A stretch of DNA of 5,959 nt from Pseudomonadota bacterium (GTDB taxonomy: Bacteria; Pseudomonadota; Gammaproteobacteria; Burkholderiales; Burkholderiaceae_B): positions 1-5,959 of the forward strand of contig JAEYVD010000231.1 of assembly GCA_023432075.1 (NCBI GenBank). The letters are read 5' to 3'. Below the pieces are notes generated by a model, which was given only the letters and a program-made list of their open reading frames with translations, did not search any database and was not told the DNA's origin. Shown here one piece after another: positions 1-5,870 of this stretch (positions are counted from its first letter, which is position 1; each line of letters begins with the position of its first letter). Position numbers and translations under genes: made by a program.

Positions 1-536
1 ATCTTGGCGTGGCGTTCGGCCATGCGCGCTTCGCGCTCCTTGACGATCTTGGTCACCTGGGCGCGCTGCGTGTCGTTCAGGCTATCCCAGACGGCCAGCC
101 ATTGGTCACGAACCTGCTTGGCTTGCGGTTCGAACGCGTCGCGGCGCTTTTCCGACTGGTCGATGAGGGCACGAGGATCGAGCTTGCCGCTGTCCAGCTG
201 CGCCTTGAGCAATTCATGGCGCTGGCCGCCCGCGGCGCGCATGGCTTCGTGCAGGCTGCGCTGGCTGTCCTGGGCGGTCTTGAAGAGGGCCTCCTGCTTG
301 GCGTCGAGCTTCAGCTCGGCAACTTGCGCCTTGGAGACGGGGCCCAGGCCGGGGATGAGCAGGCCGTCGCGCATTCCCTTGTGGAAACCACCGCCGCGAT
401 GGCCTTCGTGCATGGCGGCCGGACCGCCGTCAGCGGGCGGCGGCGGCGCGGCGATGGCGGAGCCAGCCGCGAAACCGCTCGACGCGGCGACGATAGCAAG
501 GACGGCCAGATTGGAGCGGATAGCGAATCGGGACAT
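1..536 (-). CDS. Spy/CpxP-like periplasmic protein (LTxxQ type), 3' end beyond window
   Basis: The first 178 codons are present and no stop is reached before the window edge. The protein opens with a Sec-type signal peptide: basic start (R3, R7), hydrophobic core about 9-24, likely cleavage after AIA near residue 29. A short Pro/Gly/His-rich stretch follows (H43, H46, H52, M42, M55). From about residue 68 it is a charged, helical, coiled-coil-like domain rich in Lys, Glu, Gln and Arg, ending with SLNDTQRAQV (152-161), which resembles the LTxxQ repeat of the Spy/CpxP/CnrR family. Members are periplasmic chaperones or metal/envelope-stress sensors. The ATG at 534-536 is preceded by AGGAGA at 5-nt spacing. 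It is separated from the upstream operon by 191 bp and a strong hairpin, so it is probably its own unit. The family call rests on architecture and one motif; a generic secreted helical protein is the alternative. Confidence 0.7.
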   Translation of the reverse strand, partial: MSRFAIRSNLAVLAIVAASSGFAAGSAIAAPPPPADGGPAAMHEGHRGGGFHKGMRDGLLIPGLGPVSKAQVAELKLDAKQEALFKTAQDSQRSLHEAMRAAGGQRHELLKAQLDSGKLDPRALIDQSEKRRDAFEPQAKQVRDQWLAVWDSLNDTQRAQVTKIVKEREARMAERHAK

Positions 537-541
537 GAAGG

Positions 542-547
542 TCTCCT
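542..547 (-). promoter_or_regulatory. Shine-Dalgarno of the Spy/CpxP-like gene
   Basis: On the minus strand AGGAGA lies 5 nt before the ATG at 534-536. It is a near-perfect anti-16S match and fixes the start that yields an intact signal peptide. Confidence 0.75.
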
Positions 548-650
548 GAAAGTGAAGAAAGCGAGGCCATTGTGCGATCCCGATGGTTTCATCCAGGTTT
601 CGTTTGCGGCCGTCTTGTTTCAGTCGATTGCTTGCCCTGCAGACGCGATA

Positions 651-672
651 ACGGGGCCCTCGAGGGCCCCGT
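651..672 (-). terminator. Perfect 22-bp palindrome, probable terminator of the surE-pcm-nlpD-exonuclease operon
   Basis: The half-site ACGGGGCCCTC is followed directly by its exact reverse complement. As RNA this gives a 9-bp, almost all G-C stem closed by a UCGA loop. It begins 55 nt past the stop of the exonuclease gene, the last gene of the minus-strand operon, and before the next minus-strand gene. On the minus strand the stem runs into TTATCGCG, so there is no proper U-tract and intrinsic termination may be weak. The remainder of the 191-bp gap (537-727) shows no further gene, and I could not assign a convincing promoter in it. Confidence 0.55.
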
Positions 673-727
673 AGGCATGCCGCCCCATTTACGCAACGGG
701 ACAGCTTCAGTCAGCTGCTGGCGCGGG

Positions 728-1507
728 TCAGCCTGCGTCCCAGGCCGCCATGTATTCCTTCCAGTGCGGGGCGTCGCTGGCGCCGAGCGTATCGCGCACC
801 AGTGCGATTTCGGCCTCGTAGGCCGTGCGGTCCAGTTCGCCGCGCAGGAAACGGAAACGGCAGTAGACCAGCCACGTATTGACGACGTCGGTTTCGCAAT
901 ACGCCCGCACCTCGTCGGCGCGGCCCGTGCTCCAGGCCTCCCAGACCTTGCTGCCGTCCATGCCCAGCTTGCCGGGAAAGCCGCACAGCTTGGCCAGTTC
1001 ATCGAGCGGCGCGTTGGCGCGGCCGTTGTACTTGGCCAGCACGTCCATCAGATCGACGTGCCGCGTGTGGTAGCGGGAGATGTAGTTGTTGAACTTGAAG
1101 TCGCGGTCTTCTTCGCCCATGTCCCAGTAACGCGGCGCGGGCACGCCCTGGATCAGGCTGCGGTAATGCAACACGGGCAGGTCGAAACCCGAGCCGTTCC
1201 AGCTGACGAGGCGAGGCGTGTAGCGCTCGATGGTCTTGAAAAAGCCCGCGAGCAGCGCCGCTTCGGGATCGTCCGGCTGGCCCAGCGTCTTGACGCGAAA
1301 CCCCTGGTCGTCGCGGAACACGCAGCCCACCACCGCCACCTTGTGCAGGTGCAAGGGCAGAAAGTCGTGTCCCACGGCTTCACGCCGCGCCGTCAACGCA
1401 CGCTCAACAACTTCATGGTCGGGCACGTCGGCGCCCCAGCCGTTGAGCTTGCGCAGCCCGTCGGCATCGGGGATGGTCTCGAGGTCGAATACCAGGGTGG
1501 GCGTCAT
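728..1507 (-). CDS. PolB-like DEDDy 3'-5' exonuclease
   Basis: 259 residues forming a stand-alone RNase H-like exonuclease domain. The DEDDy catalytic set is visible: D8 and E10 in VFDLETIPD (Exo I), D109 in WNGSGFDLP (103-111, Exo II), and Y203 with D207 in YCETDVVNTW (Exo III). These residues bind two metal ions and hydrolyse 3' ends of DNA or RNA. The sequence resembles the bacterial 'predicted 3'-5' exonuclease related to the PolB exonuclease domain' group, which lacks a polymerase domain; its true substrate is generally not established. The start overlaps the nlpD stop as ATGA (1504-1507). No Shine-Dalgarno precedes it, so translation is probably coupled to nlpD. It is the last gene of the operon and occupies the place where many proteobacteria carry rpoS. 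Function in RNA trimming or DNA repair is inference. Confidence 0.85.
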   Translation of the reverse strand: MTPTLVFDLETIPDADGLRKLNGWGADVPDHEVVERALTARREAVGHDFLPLHLHKVAVVGCVFRDDQGFRVKTLGQPDDPEAALLAGFFKTIERYTPRLVSWNGSGFDLPVLHYRSLIQGVPAPRYWDMGEEDRDFKFNNYISRYHTRHVDLMDVLAKYNGRANAPLDELAKLCGFPGKLGMDGSKVWEAWSTGRADEVRAYCETDVVNTWLVYCRFRFLRGELDRTAYEAEIALVRDTLGASDAPHWKEYMAAWDAG

Positions 1508-2361
1508 TTGGGCGGCAGATATTGCATCGGGTCGACCGGCGTACCCTGGCGGCGGATCTCGAAGTGCAGACGCGGCGAGGTGGTGTCGCTTTGGCCCAGC
1601 TCGGCGATCTTGGCGCCCCGCTTGACCGTCTGGCCGGTCTTCACCAGCAGCGCGCGGTTGTGCGCATACGCGGTGATGAAGCCATTCTGGTGTTCGACGA
1701 TGATGAGGTTGCCCAGTCCACGCACGCCGTTGCCGCTGTACTTGACCAGCCCATCGGCCGCGGCGGTGATCGGGTCGCCCAGCGCGCCGGCGATATCGAT
1801 GCCCTTGCTGCTGCTGTTAAAGCCCTGCACGATCTGGCCGTTGGCCGGCCAGGCCCAGTTGATGACGCCAGCGTCGGCCGCGCGCGGCGCCGGCTTGGTG
1901 TCCACGGGAGCCGGCGCCGGCGTGGGCGTGGCGTCGGGCGCAGGCGTGCTGGCCACGGGCGTTTCCGGCTGGTCCAGCGGACGCGGTTGCGGACGGGCGC
2001 CGGTCACCGGCGCGGTCTGTGCGCCGCCGGTGCCGCTGCCGGACATGCGCAGCACCTGTCCCACCGAGATCTGGTTCGGATCGCTGATATTGTTCCAGCG
2101 CTTGATGTTTTCGATGTCGACGTTGTTGGCGCGGGCGATCTTGTAGAGCGTGTCGCCCGGCTTGACCACATAGCTGCCGGACGTCGCCGTCGGCGCGGGT
2201 TGCCCGCCGGTCATGTCGACCACCGGGGCACGAGTACCTTTGGAAGCGCAGCCGGCCAGAATGGCGAGGCTGAGGACCCCCACTGCAAAGAGCGGGCGGC
2301 GCAGGCGCGTCATGGACGCGCCCAAATTCATATCGGTCAGTTGCAACTGCCCGTTGAGCAT
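1504..2361 (-). CDS. nlpD: NlpD-like lipoprotein, LysM + degenerate LytM (M23) amidase activator
   Basis: 285 residues. A lipoprotein signal (hydrophobic 24-37, lipobox LAGC with C38) is followed by a LysM peptidoglycan-binding domain (about 63-106, YVVKPGDTLYKIA), a Pro/Ala/Thr-rich linker (110-165) and a C-terminal LytM/M23 fold (about 168-285). In active LytM enzymes zinc is held by HxGxD and HxH; here the first reads SKGID (S185 replaces His, D189 kept) and the last reads RLH (R264 replaces His, H266 kept). Two ligands are therefore gone, as in E. coli NlpD and EnvC, which do not cut peptidoglycan but activate AmiA/B/C amidases in daughter-cell separation. The ATG at 2359-2361 is chosen for its AGGAGA at 5 nt, giving a long 19-residue leader before the core. 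In-frame ATGs at 2331 and 2313 lack a good ribosome site but would give a more ordinary signal peptide. Confidence 0.92.
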   Translation of the reverse strand: MLNGQLQLTDMNLGASMTRLRRPLFAVGVLSLAILAGCASKGTRAPVVDMTGGQPAPTATSGSYVVKPGDTLYKIARANNVDIENIKRWNNISDPNQISVGQVLRMSGSGTGGAQTAPVTGARPQPRPLDQPETPVASTPAPDATPTPAPAPVDTKPAPRAADAGVINWAWPANGQIVQGFNSSSKGIDIAGALGDPITAAADGLVKYSGNGVRGLGNLIIVEHQNGFITAYAHNRALLVKTGQTVKRGAKIAELGQSDTTSPRLHFEIRRQGTPVDPMQYLPPK

Positions 2362-2366
2362 ACGTT

Positions 2367-2372
2367 TCTCCT
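2367..2372 (-). promoter_or_regulatory. Shine-Dalgarno deciding the nlpD start
   Basis: AGGAGA on the minus strand, 5 nt before the ATG at 2359-2361 and inside the 16-nt gap after the pcm stop. It is the only strong ribosome site near the three candidate nlpD starts (2361, 2331, 2313). Confidence 0.75.
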
Positions 2373-2377
2373 GTTGC

Positions 2378-3202
2378 TCAAGATTGTATTCCGGACCGTA
2401 GCGGCACAAAGCGCACGGCCTCTAGTTCGGTTCGTTTCCAGCTTGCCGCGCCCGTGCGTTCGATCAGAACCAGGCGCTGGTTCGAGCCCCCTTCGGGAGC
2501 GATGAGACGGCCTCCCGGAGCAAGCTGCGTCAGCAGCGCTTGCGGGATGGCCAGACCTGCGGCAGCCACAACGATAGCATCGAACGGCGCCACGCCGGGC
2601 AGCCCCAAGGTGCCGTCGCCATAGATGAGGCGGATCCTTGTGGTGAGCCGCAAGGCGCGTAAATGCTCGCGCGCCAGCTCGTACAGCCCGCGTATGCGTT
2701 CGATGGTGTGGACATCGCGCACGAACTGCGCGAGCACTGCGGCCTGATACCCGCAACCGGCTCCGACCTCGAGCACACGGGTGGGCGCGCGGTCTTCGCA
2801 AGCAGCCGCGATCATACGCGCGACGACCCACGGCTGGGAAATGGTTTGCGAGTGACCGATGGGCAAGGCCGCGTCTTCGTAGGCGCGGCTGGCCAGCGCC
2901 TCGTCCACGAACAGATGGCGCGGCACGGCGGCCATTGCGTTCAGGACGCGCTCGTCCGTGATGCCTTGGGTGCGCAGGCGCTGGACCATGGCCTGGCGCA
3001 ACCGTTCGGAGTTAAGGCCCAGATTGCTGCCCGCCTGCGGCAGCGGCGCCTGCGATTGCCGGGGCAGCGTGGCGGCGGAAATTCGCGTGTTGCTGTTGGC
3101 CGGCGTGTAGCCGGGGCCGAGACGGCCGGCGTCGTGCCGGGCCGGGCTGCTGCGGCCCGCCGCGCCGGGTGTCAGGTCCGGCTGGCTTATGCGTTTGCGC
3201 AT
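2378..3202 (-). CDS. pcm: Protein-L-isoaspartate O-methyltransferase with N-terminal extension
   Basis: 274 residues. Pcm methylates abnormal L-isoaspartyl residues in aged proteins using S-adenosylmethionine, which starts their conversion back to aspartate in the cytoplasm. Visible motifs: substrate loop [14 protein letters not shown] (117-130), SAM motif [17 protein letters not shown] (143-158), an acidic ERI after motif I (168-170), YGDG (194-197), FDAIVVAAA (207-215) and [13 protein letters not shown] (227-239), ending in the family-typical [11 protein letters not shown]. The family is usually about 210 residues; the core here aligns from about residue 64, leaving about 63 extra N-terminal residues rich in Pro, Ser, Ala and Arg. 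The ATG (3200-3202) lies inside surE with a 16-nt overlap and has GCGGAG at 5-nt spacing. Later in-frame starts (TTG at codon 68, ATG at codon 72) have no evident ribosome site, and the latter would trim the first core helix. Confidence 0.93.
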   Translation of the reverse strand: MRKRISQPDLTPGAAGRSSPARHDAGRLGPGYTPANSNTRISAATLPRQSQAPLPQAGSNLGLNSERLRQAMVQRLRTQGITDERVLNAMAAVPRHLFVDEALASRAYEDAALPIGHSQTISQPWVVARMIAAACEDRAPTRVLEVGAGCGYQAAVLAQFVRDVHTIERIRGLYELAREHLRALRLTTRIRLIYGDGTLGLPGVAPFDAIVVAAAGLAIPQALLTQLAPGGRLIAPEGGSNQRLVLIERTGAASWKRTELEAVRFVPLRSGIQS

Positions 3203-3945
3203 AGCGGCTCCGCCCAGGTGCGGATCTCGTCGAGCTGGCTGTGCTGCGTCAGGTCCAGGCGCAAGGGCGTGACCGACACGATGCCCTGCTCGACGGCATG
3301 GAAGTCCGTGCCGGGCGTGGCGTCCGCGGCCAGACCCACCGGTCCGATCCAATAGACCGTGTCGCCGTAGGGCGTGGTGGTGCGCACGACGGGCTGCGAC
3401 GGATGCCGCTTGCCCAGACGCGTGACCGCAAAGCCGTGCATGTCTTCGAAGCGGCGGTTGGGGATGTTGACGTTGAGCAGCACCGGCGCCGCGAGCGGCT
3501 GGGCCAGATGGCGCTCGACCACCAGGCGGGCCGCACGCGCGGCCGATTCGATGTGCTCCCAGCCTTTTTCCGCCAGCGAGAACGCGATGGCGGGAATGCC
3601 GAACAGATATCCTTCGCTGGCCGCGGCGACGGTGCCTGAATAAAGGGTGTCGTCACCCATGTTGGCGCCGTTGTTGATGCCCGACACGACGAGGTCGGGA
3701 CGCGCGTCCATGAGGCCCGTCAGCGCGACGTGCACGCAATCGGACGGCGTGCCGTTAACCGCAATGAAGCCATTGGAGGCGGTACGCACCGACAGGGGCC
3801 GGTTCAGCGTGAGCGAGTTGGAGGCGCCGCTGTGGTTGGTCTCGGGGGCGACGACGGTCAAATCGCCCAGCCCTTCCAGCGCCGCCACCAGCGCCTCTAG
3901 GCCGGGGGCCGAGTAGCCATCATCGTTCGAAACCAGAATTCGCAT
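3187..3945 (-). CDS. surE: 5'/3'-nucleotidase SurE (survival protein)
   Basis: 252 residues, the same size as E. coli SurE (253). SurE is a cytoplasmic, metal-dependent phosphatase that removes phosphate from nucleoside monophosphates and is tied to stationary-phase and stress survival. The metal site is intact: D8 and D9 in [15 protein letters not shown] (1-15), S39 in [13 protein letters not shown] (35-47) and N91 in [20 protein letters not shown] (87-106). The C-terminal half has VNIPN (159-163) and a Thr/Tyr-rich segment ([13 protein letters not shown], 189-201). The ATG at 3943-3945 begins exactly at the family-typical [10 protein letters not shown]; the reading frame is open further upstream, but that stretch crosses the promoter region and is not family-like. 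Ribosome site weak (GGA, 7 nt). First gene of the surE-pcm-nlpD-exonuclease operon and divergent from plsY. Confidence 0.96.
   Translation of the reverse strand: MRILVSNDDGYSAPGLEALVAALEGLGDLTVVAPETNHSGASNSLTLNRPLSVRTASNGFIAVNGTPSDCVHVALTGLMDARPDLVVSGINNGANMGDDTLYSGTVAAASEGYLFGIPAIAFSLAEKGWEHIESAARAARLVVERHLAQPLAAPVLLNVNIPNRRFEDMHGFAVTRLGKRHPSQPVVRTTTPYGDTVYWIGPVGLAADATPGTDFHAVEQGIVSVTPLRLDLTQHSQLDEIRTWAEPLCANA
3208..3213 (-). promoter_or_regulatory. Shine-Dalgarno of pcm within the 3' end of surE
   Basis: GCGGAG on the minus strand lies 5 nt before the pcm ATG at 3200-3202. It supports the upstream start, and hence the N-terminal extension of Pcm, and suggests translational coupling to surE. 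Confidence 0.55.
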
Positions 3946-3973
3946 TGTGCATCCGAAAGAAAATAAAACGCGG

Positions 3974-4004
3974 GTGACGCTGCGGATTGTACCCGCGGTA
4001 GAAT
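3974..4004 (+). promoter_or_regulatory. Candidate sigma-70 promoter of plsY
   Basis: TAGAAT (3999-4004) matches the -10 consensus at 5 of 6. GTGACG (3974-3979) matches the -35 at 4 of 6, but with a long 19-bp spacer. The predicted start near 4011 leaves a leader of about 29 nt before the plsY ATG. Confidence 0.45.
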
Positions 4005-4011
4005 CCGCAGC
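3979..4011. repeat. 33-bp imperfect palindrome between surE and plsY
   Basis: Arms GCTGCGGATT (3979-3988) and AATCCGCAGC (4002-4011) are exact reverse complements. Inside them, after one G/G mismatch (3989/4001), TACC (3990-3993) pairs with GGTA (3998-4001 less the mismatched base, that is 3997-4000), leaving a 3-nt centre (3994-3996). This gives 14 of 15 pairs. The dyad contains both candidate -10 elements, and its ends fall at the two predicted transcription starts. It could be an operator, a symmetrical bidirectional promoter or a cruciform-forming site. Confidence 0.6.
3986..3991 (-). promoter_or_regulatory. Candidate -10 element of the surE operon
   Basis: The minus strand reads TACAAT, 5 of 6 matches to TATAAT, which would start transcription near 3979, about 34 nt before the surE ATG. 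The -35 at 17-bp spacing (4009-4014, ATGGCT) matches only 3 of 6, so the assignment rests on the -10 and its position. Confidence 0.4.
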
Positions 4012-4039
4012 CATTACTACAACAACGGACTCCCTTTCC

Positions 4040-4678
4040 ATGGCGATAACCGAACCTTCCCTGGCGTTTACCATTGCGCTCGTCGTGCTGGCCTACCTGA
4101 TCGGCTCCGTGCCGTTCGCGGTGGTCGTCAGCAAGCTGATGGGCCTGCAGGACCCGCGCAGCTACGGGTCCAAGAACCCTGGCGCCACCAACGTGCTGCG
4201 CACCGGCAACAAGACCGCCGCCGCGCTGACGCTGCTGGGGGACGCCGCCAAGGGATGGTTCGCGATCTGGCTGGCCGAGAAGCTGGCGCCGGGCATCAGC
4301 CCCGTCGCCCTGGCCTGCGTGGCGCTGGCGGCATTCATCGGTCACCTGTACCCCGTGTTCCTGGGGTTCAAGGGCGGCAAGGGCGTGGCGACCGCGCTGG
4401 GCGTGCTGGTGGCGATCCAGCCCTGGCTGGCCGTGGCCACTGCCGCGACCTGGCTGATCGTCGCCATCTTCTTCCGGTATTCGTCGCTGGCGTCGCTGGT
4501 CGCCGCGTTCTTCGCCCCCGTGTATTACGTGTTCGGATCGGGCCTGGCCTGGCAGGCGCAGCCCGCGCTGGGCGTAGCGCTGGCAGTCATCGGCATCCTG
4601 CTGTTCTACCGCCATCGCGCCAACATCGCCCGCCTGATCCAGGGGACCGAAAGCCGTATTGGCAGCAAGAAGAAGTAG
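4040..4678 (+). CDS. plsY: Acyl-phosphate:glycerol-3-phosphate acyltransferase PlsY
   Basis: 212 residues, normal for PlsY (about 200-215). This inner-membrane enzyme transfers an acyl group from acyl-phosphate (made by PlsX) to the sn-1 position of glycerol-3-phosphate, giving lysophosphatidic acid, the first committed step of phospholipid synthesis. Hydrophobic segments at about 8-28, 79-101, 118-137 and in the 145-190 region fit its multi-pass topology. Conserved motifs are all present: [38 protein letters not shown] (the Gly-rich loop that binds substrate phosphate) and the C-terminal [15 protein letters not shown]. The tail is basic (GSKKK). The ATG at 4040-4042 places the first membrane helix in the usual position; its ribosome site is poor (only CGGA upstream). 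The frame is open back to 3947 from a GTG, but that would cover the promoter dyad. Divergent from surE and convergent with tsaD. Confidence 0.95.
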   Translation: MAITEPSLAFTIALVVLAYLIGSVPFAVVVSKLMGLQDPRSYGSKNPGATNVLRTGNKTAAALTLLGDAAKGWFAIWLAEKLAPGISPVALACVALAAFIGHLYPVFLGFKGGKGVATALGVLVAIQPWLAVATAATWLIVAIFFRYSSLASLVAAFFAPVYYVFGSGLAWQAQPALGVALAVIGILLFYRHRANIARLIQGTESRIGSKKK

Positions 4679-4700
4679 CTTCCCCAGGGAAAACTGACGG

Positions 4701-4723
4701 AACGGGCGGCTTGGCCGCCCGTT
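4701..4723 (+). terminator. Rho-independent terminator of plsY, possibly bidirectional
   Basis: AACGGGCGGC (4701-4710) and GCCGCCCGTT (4714-4723) form a perfect 10-bp stem with a 3-nt TTG loop. It is followed on the plus strand by TTCATTTC, a T-rich tail, and starts 22 nt after the plsY stop. It sits in the 50-bp gap between the convergent plsY and tsaD. On the minus strand the stem is followed by CCGTCAGTTTT, so it may also stop tsaD transcripts, less efficiently. Confidence 0.85.
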
Positions 4724-4728
4724 TCATT

Positions 4729-5760
4729 TCAGGCGATATCCGCCAGGTCCCAGCGGGGCTTGACCGTGAAGCTGTGCGCACTGGCGTCCAGCGTGGCCAG
4801 TCCCGCCTTCACCCGCTCGGCCGCCGCGAAGGCAATCATCGCGCCATTGTCGGTGCAGAGTTCCAGCGGCGGAAAGTACGCGCGCGCCTTGAGGGGCTTG
4901 AGCGCGGCATCCAGCTTGGCGCGCAGGAGCTGATTGGCTCCCACGCCGCCCGCCACGACCAGCCGCCGCAGACCGGTCTGCTTCAGGGCGCGGATAGCCT
5001 TGGCCGCCAGCACTTCCACAATGGCCGCCTGCGTGGCGGCGGCCAGATCGGCACGGGTCTGCTCGTCCAGGCCGCCGTTCTGCTCAGCCGCCTTCACCCG
5101 GGTCAGGACGGCCGTTTTCAGACCGCTGAAACTGAAATCCAGGTCGCCGCTGTGCAGCATCGGCCGCGGCAGGTCAAAGCGCGACGCATCGCCGCTGGCA
5201 GCCAGCCGGGACAGCGCCGGCCCGCCGGGATAGCCCAAACCCATCAGCTTGGCGGATTTGTCGAAGGCCTCGCCCGCGGCGTCATCCAGCGTTTCGCCCA
5301 GGAGTTCGTAGCGCCCCACCCCGTCCACCCGCATGAGCTGGGTATGCCCACCGGACACCAGCAAGGCGATGAAGGGAAATTCGGGCCGTGGATCGGCCAG
5401 CATCGGCGACAGCAGATGGCCTTCGAGGTGATGGATGCCAATGGCCGGCAGGCCACGCGACCAGGCGAACGCCTGCGCCACGCTCGCGCCGACCAGCAAG
5501 GCGCCCGCCAGGCCGGGGCCGGCCGTATAGGCTACCGCCCCGATATCCGACATCTGAATGCCCGCATCGTTGAGCACCTGACGGGTCAGCGGCACCACGC
5601 GGCGGATGTGATCGCGCGAGGCAAGTTCCGGCACCACGCCCCCGTATTCCTGGTGCATGGCGATCTGGGTGTGCAGGGCGTGCGCGAGCAGGCCGCGCTC
5701 CGTACAGACGGCTGCGACGCCGGTTTCGTCGCAGGAGCTTTCAAAGCCGAGAATGATCAT
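4729..5760 (-). CDS. tsaD: tRNA N6-threonylcarbamoyladenosine transferase TsaD
   Basis: 343 residues (E. coli TsaD 337). TsaD, formerly Gcp/YgjD, transfers the threonylcarbamoyl group from threonylcarbamoyl-AMP (made by TsaC) to A37 of tRNAs reading ANN codons, working with TsaB and TsaE. Visible features of this Kae1/ASKHA fold: [14 protein letters not shown] (1-14), metal ligands H111 and H115 in HHLEGH (110-115), SGGHTQL (136-142), [19 protein letters not shown] (163-181), [10 protein letters not shown] (209-218), [10 protein letters not shown] (271-280) and D304 in CTDNGAMIA (302-310), the third metal ligand. All are intact, so it should be active. The ATG at 5758-5760 gives the canonical N-terminus; no Shine-Dalgarno precedes it. 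The frame is open upstream to 5853, but the extra residues are unlike the family. It is divergent from a purine permease rather than from rpsU, its frequent neighbour elsewhere. Confidence 0.97.
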   Translation of the reverse strand: MIILGFESSCDETGVAAVCTERGLLAHALHTQIAMHQEYGGVVPELASRDHIRRVVPLTRQVLNDAGIQMSDIGAVAYTAGPGLAGALLVGASVAQAFAWSRGLPAIGIHHLEGHLLSPMLADPRPEFPFIALLVSGGHTQLMRVDGVGRYELLGETLDDAAGEAFDKSAKLMGLGYPGGPALSRLAASGDASRFDLPRPMLHSGDLDFSFSGLKTAVLTRVKAAEQNGGLDEQTRADLAAATQAAIVEVLAAKAIRALKQTGLRRLVVAGGVGANQLLRAKLDAALKPLKARAYFPPLELCTDNGAMIAFAAAERVKAGLATLDASAHSFTVKPRWDLADIA

Positions 5761-5870
5761 GGCGGCAGAGTTTACAACTGATGCGAAAATACGCCTGTTC
5801 TTGAATGGGACGGAGGTTTGCGCCCCGCCCGCCACAACCTGAAAATCCTGCAAAAACCCTGGGGACTCGA
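5761..5870. other. Divergent intergenic region between tsaD and the NCS2 permease
   Basis: 110 bp that must carry the promoters of both flanking genes if each is transcribed on its own. I see only weak candidates: on the plus strand TTGCGC (5818-5823), a 17-bp spacer and GAAAAT (5841-5846), matching 3 and 4 of 6 consensus bases. No clear hairpin, operator repeat or riboswitch-like structure is visible. Confidence 0.35.
5861..5865 (+). promoter_or_regulatory. Shine-Dalgarno of the NCS2 permease gene
   Basis: GGGGA lies 5 nt before the ATG at 5871 and supports that start for the truncated permease gene. Confidence 0.55.

Noticed and set aside
1899..2050. Repeat-like GC-rich tract in nlpD
   Set aside because: It encodes the Pro/Ala/Thr-rich linker between the LysM and LytM domains; the repetition follows from amino-acid composition, not from a separate DNA repeat.
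572..2146. A 524-codon open frame on the plus strand opposite the exonuclease and nlpD genes
   Set aside because: It is antisense to two clearly recognised proteins, has no recognisable motifs and is rich in low-complexity Arg/Ala/Pro; long antisense frames are expected in GC-rich DNA with strong third-position bias.
1522..2505. A 327-codon plus-strand frame opposite nlpD and the end of pcm
   Set aside because: It is antisense to NlpD with its LysM and LytM domains; its Arg/Gly/Ala-rich translation shows no domain.
3947..4039. Upstream extension of plsY from a GTG at 3947
   Set aside because: The added 31 residues lie across the promoter dyad and are not PlsY-like; the ATG at 4040 gives the family-typical N-terminus.
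4255..5781. A 508-codon open frame on the plus strand covering the end of plsY and all of tsaD
   Set aside because: It runs out of frame through plsY, through the terminator hairpin and antisense to tsaD, with no family resemblance.
5761..5853. Upstream extension of tsaD
   Set aside because: [14 protein letters not shown] is the canonical TsaD start; the additional 31 residues would cover most of the divergent promoter region.
5761..5870. Possible purine riboswitch ahead of the NCS2 permease
   Set aside because: No conserved purine aptamer core or paired-stem arrangement is visible, and such riboswitches are not expected in this group.
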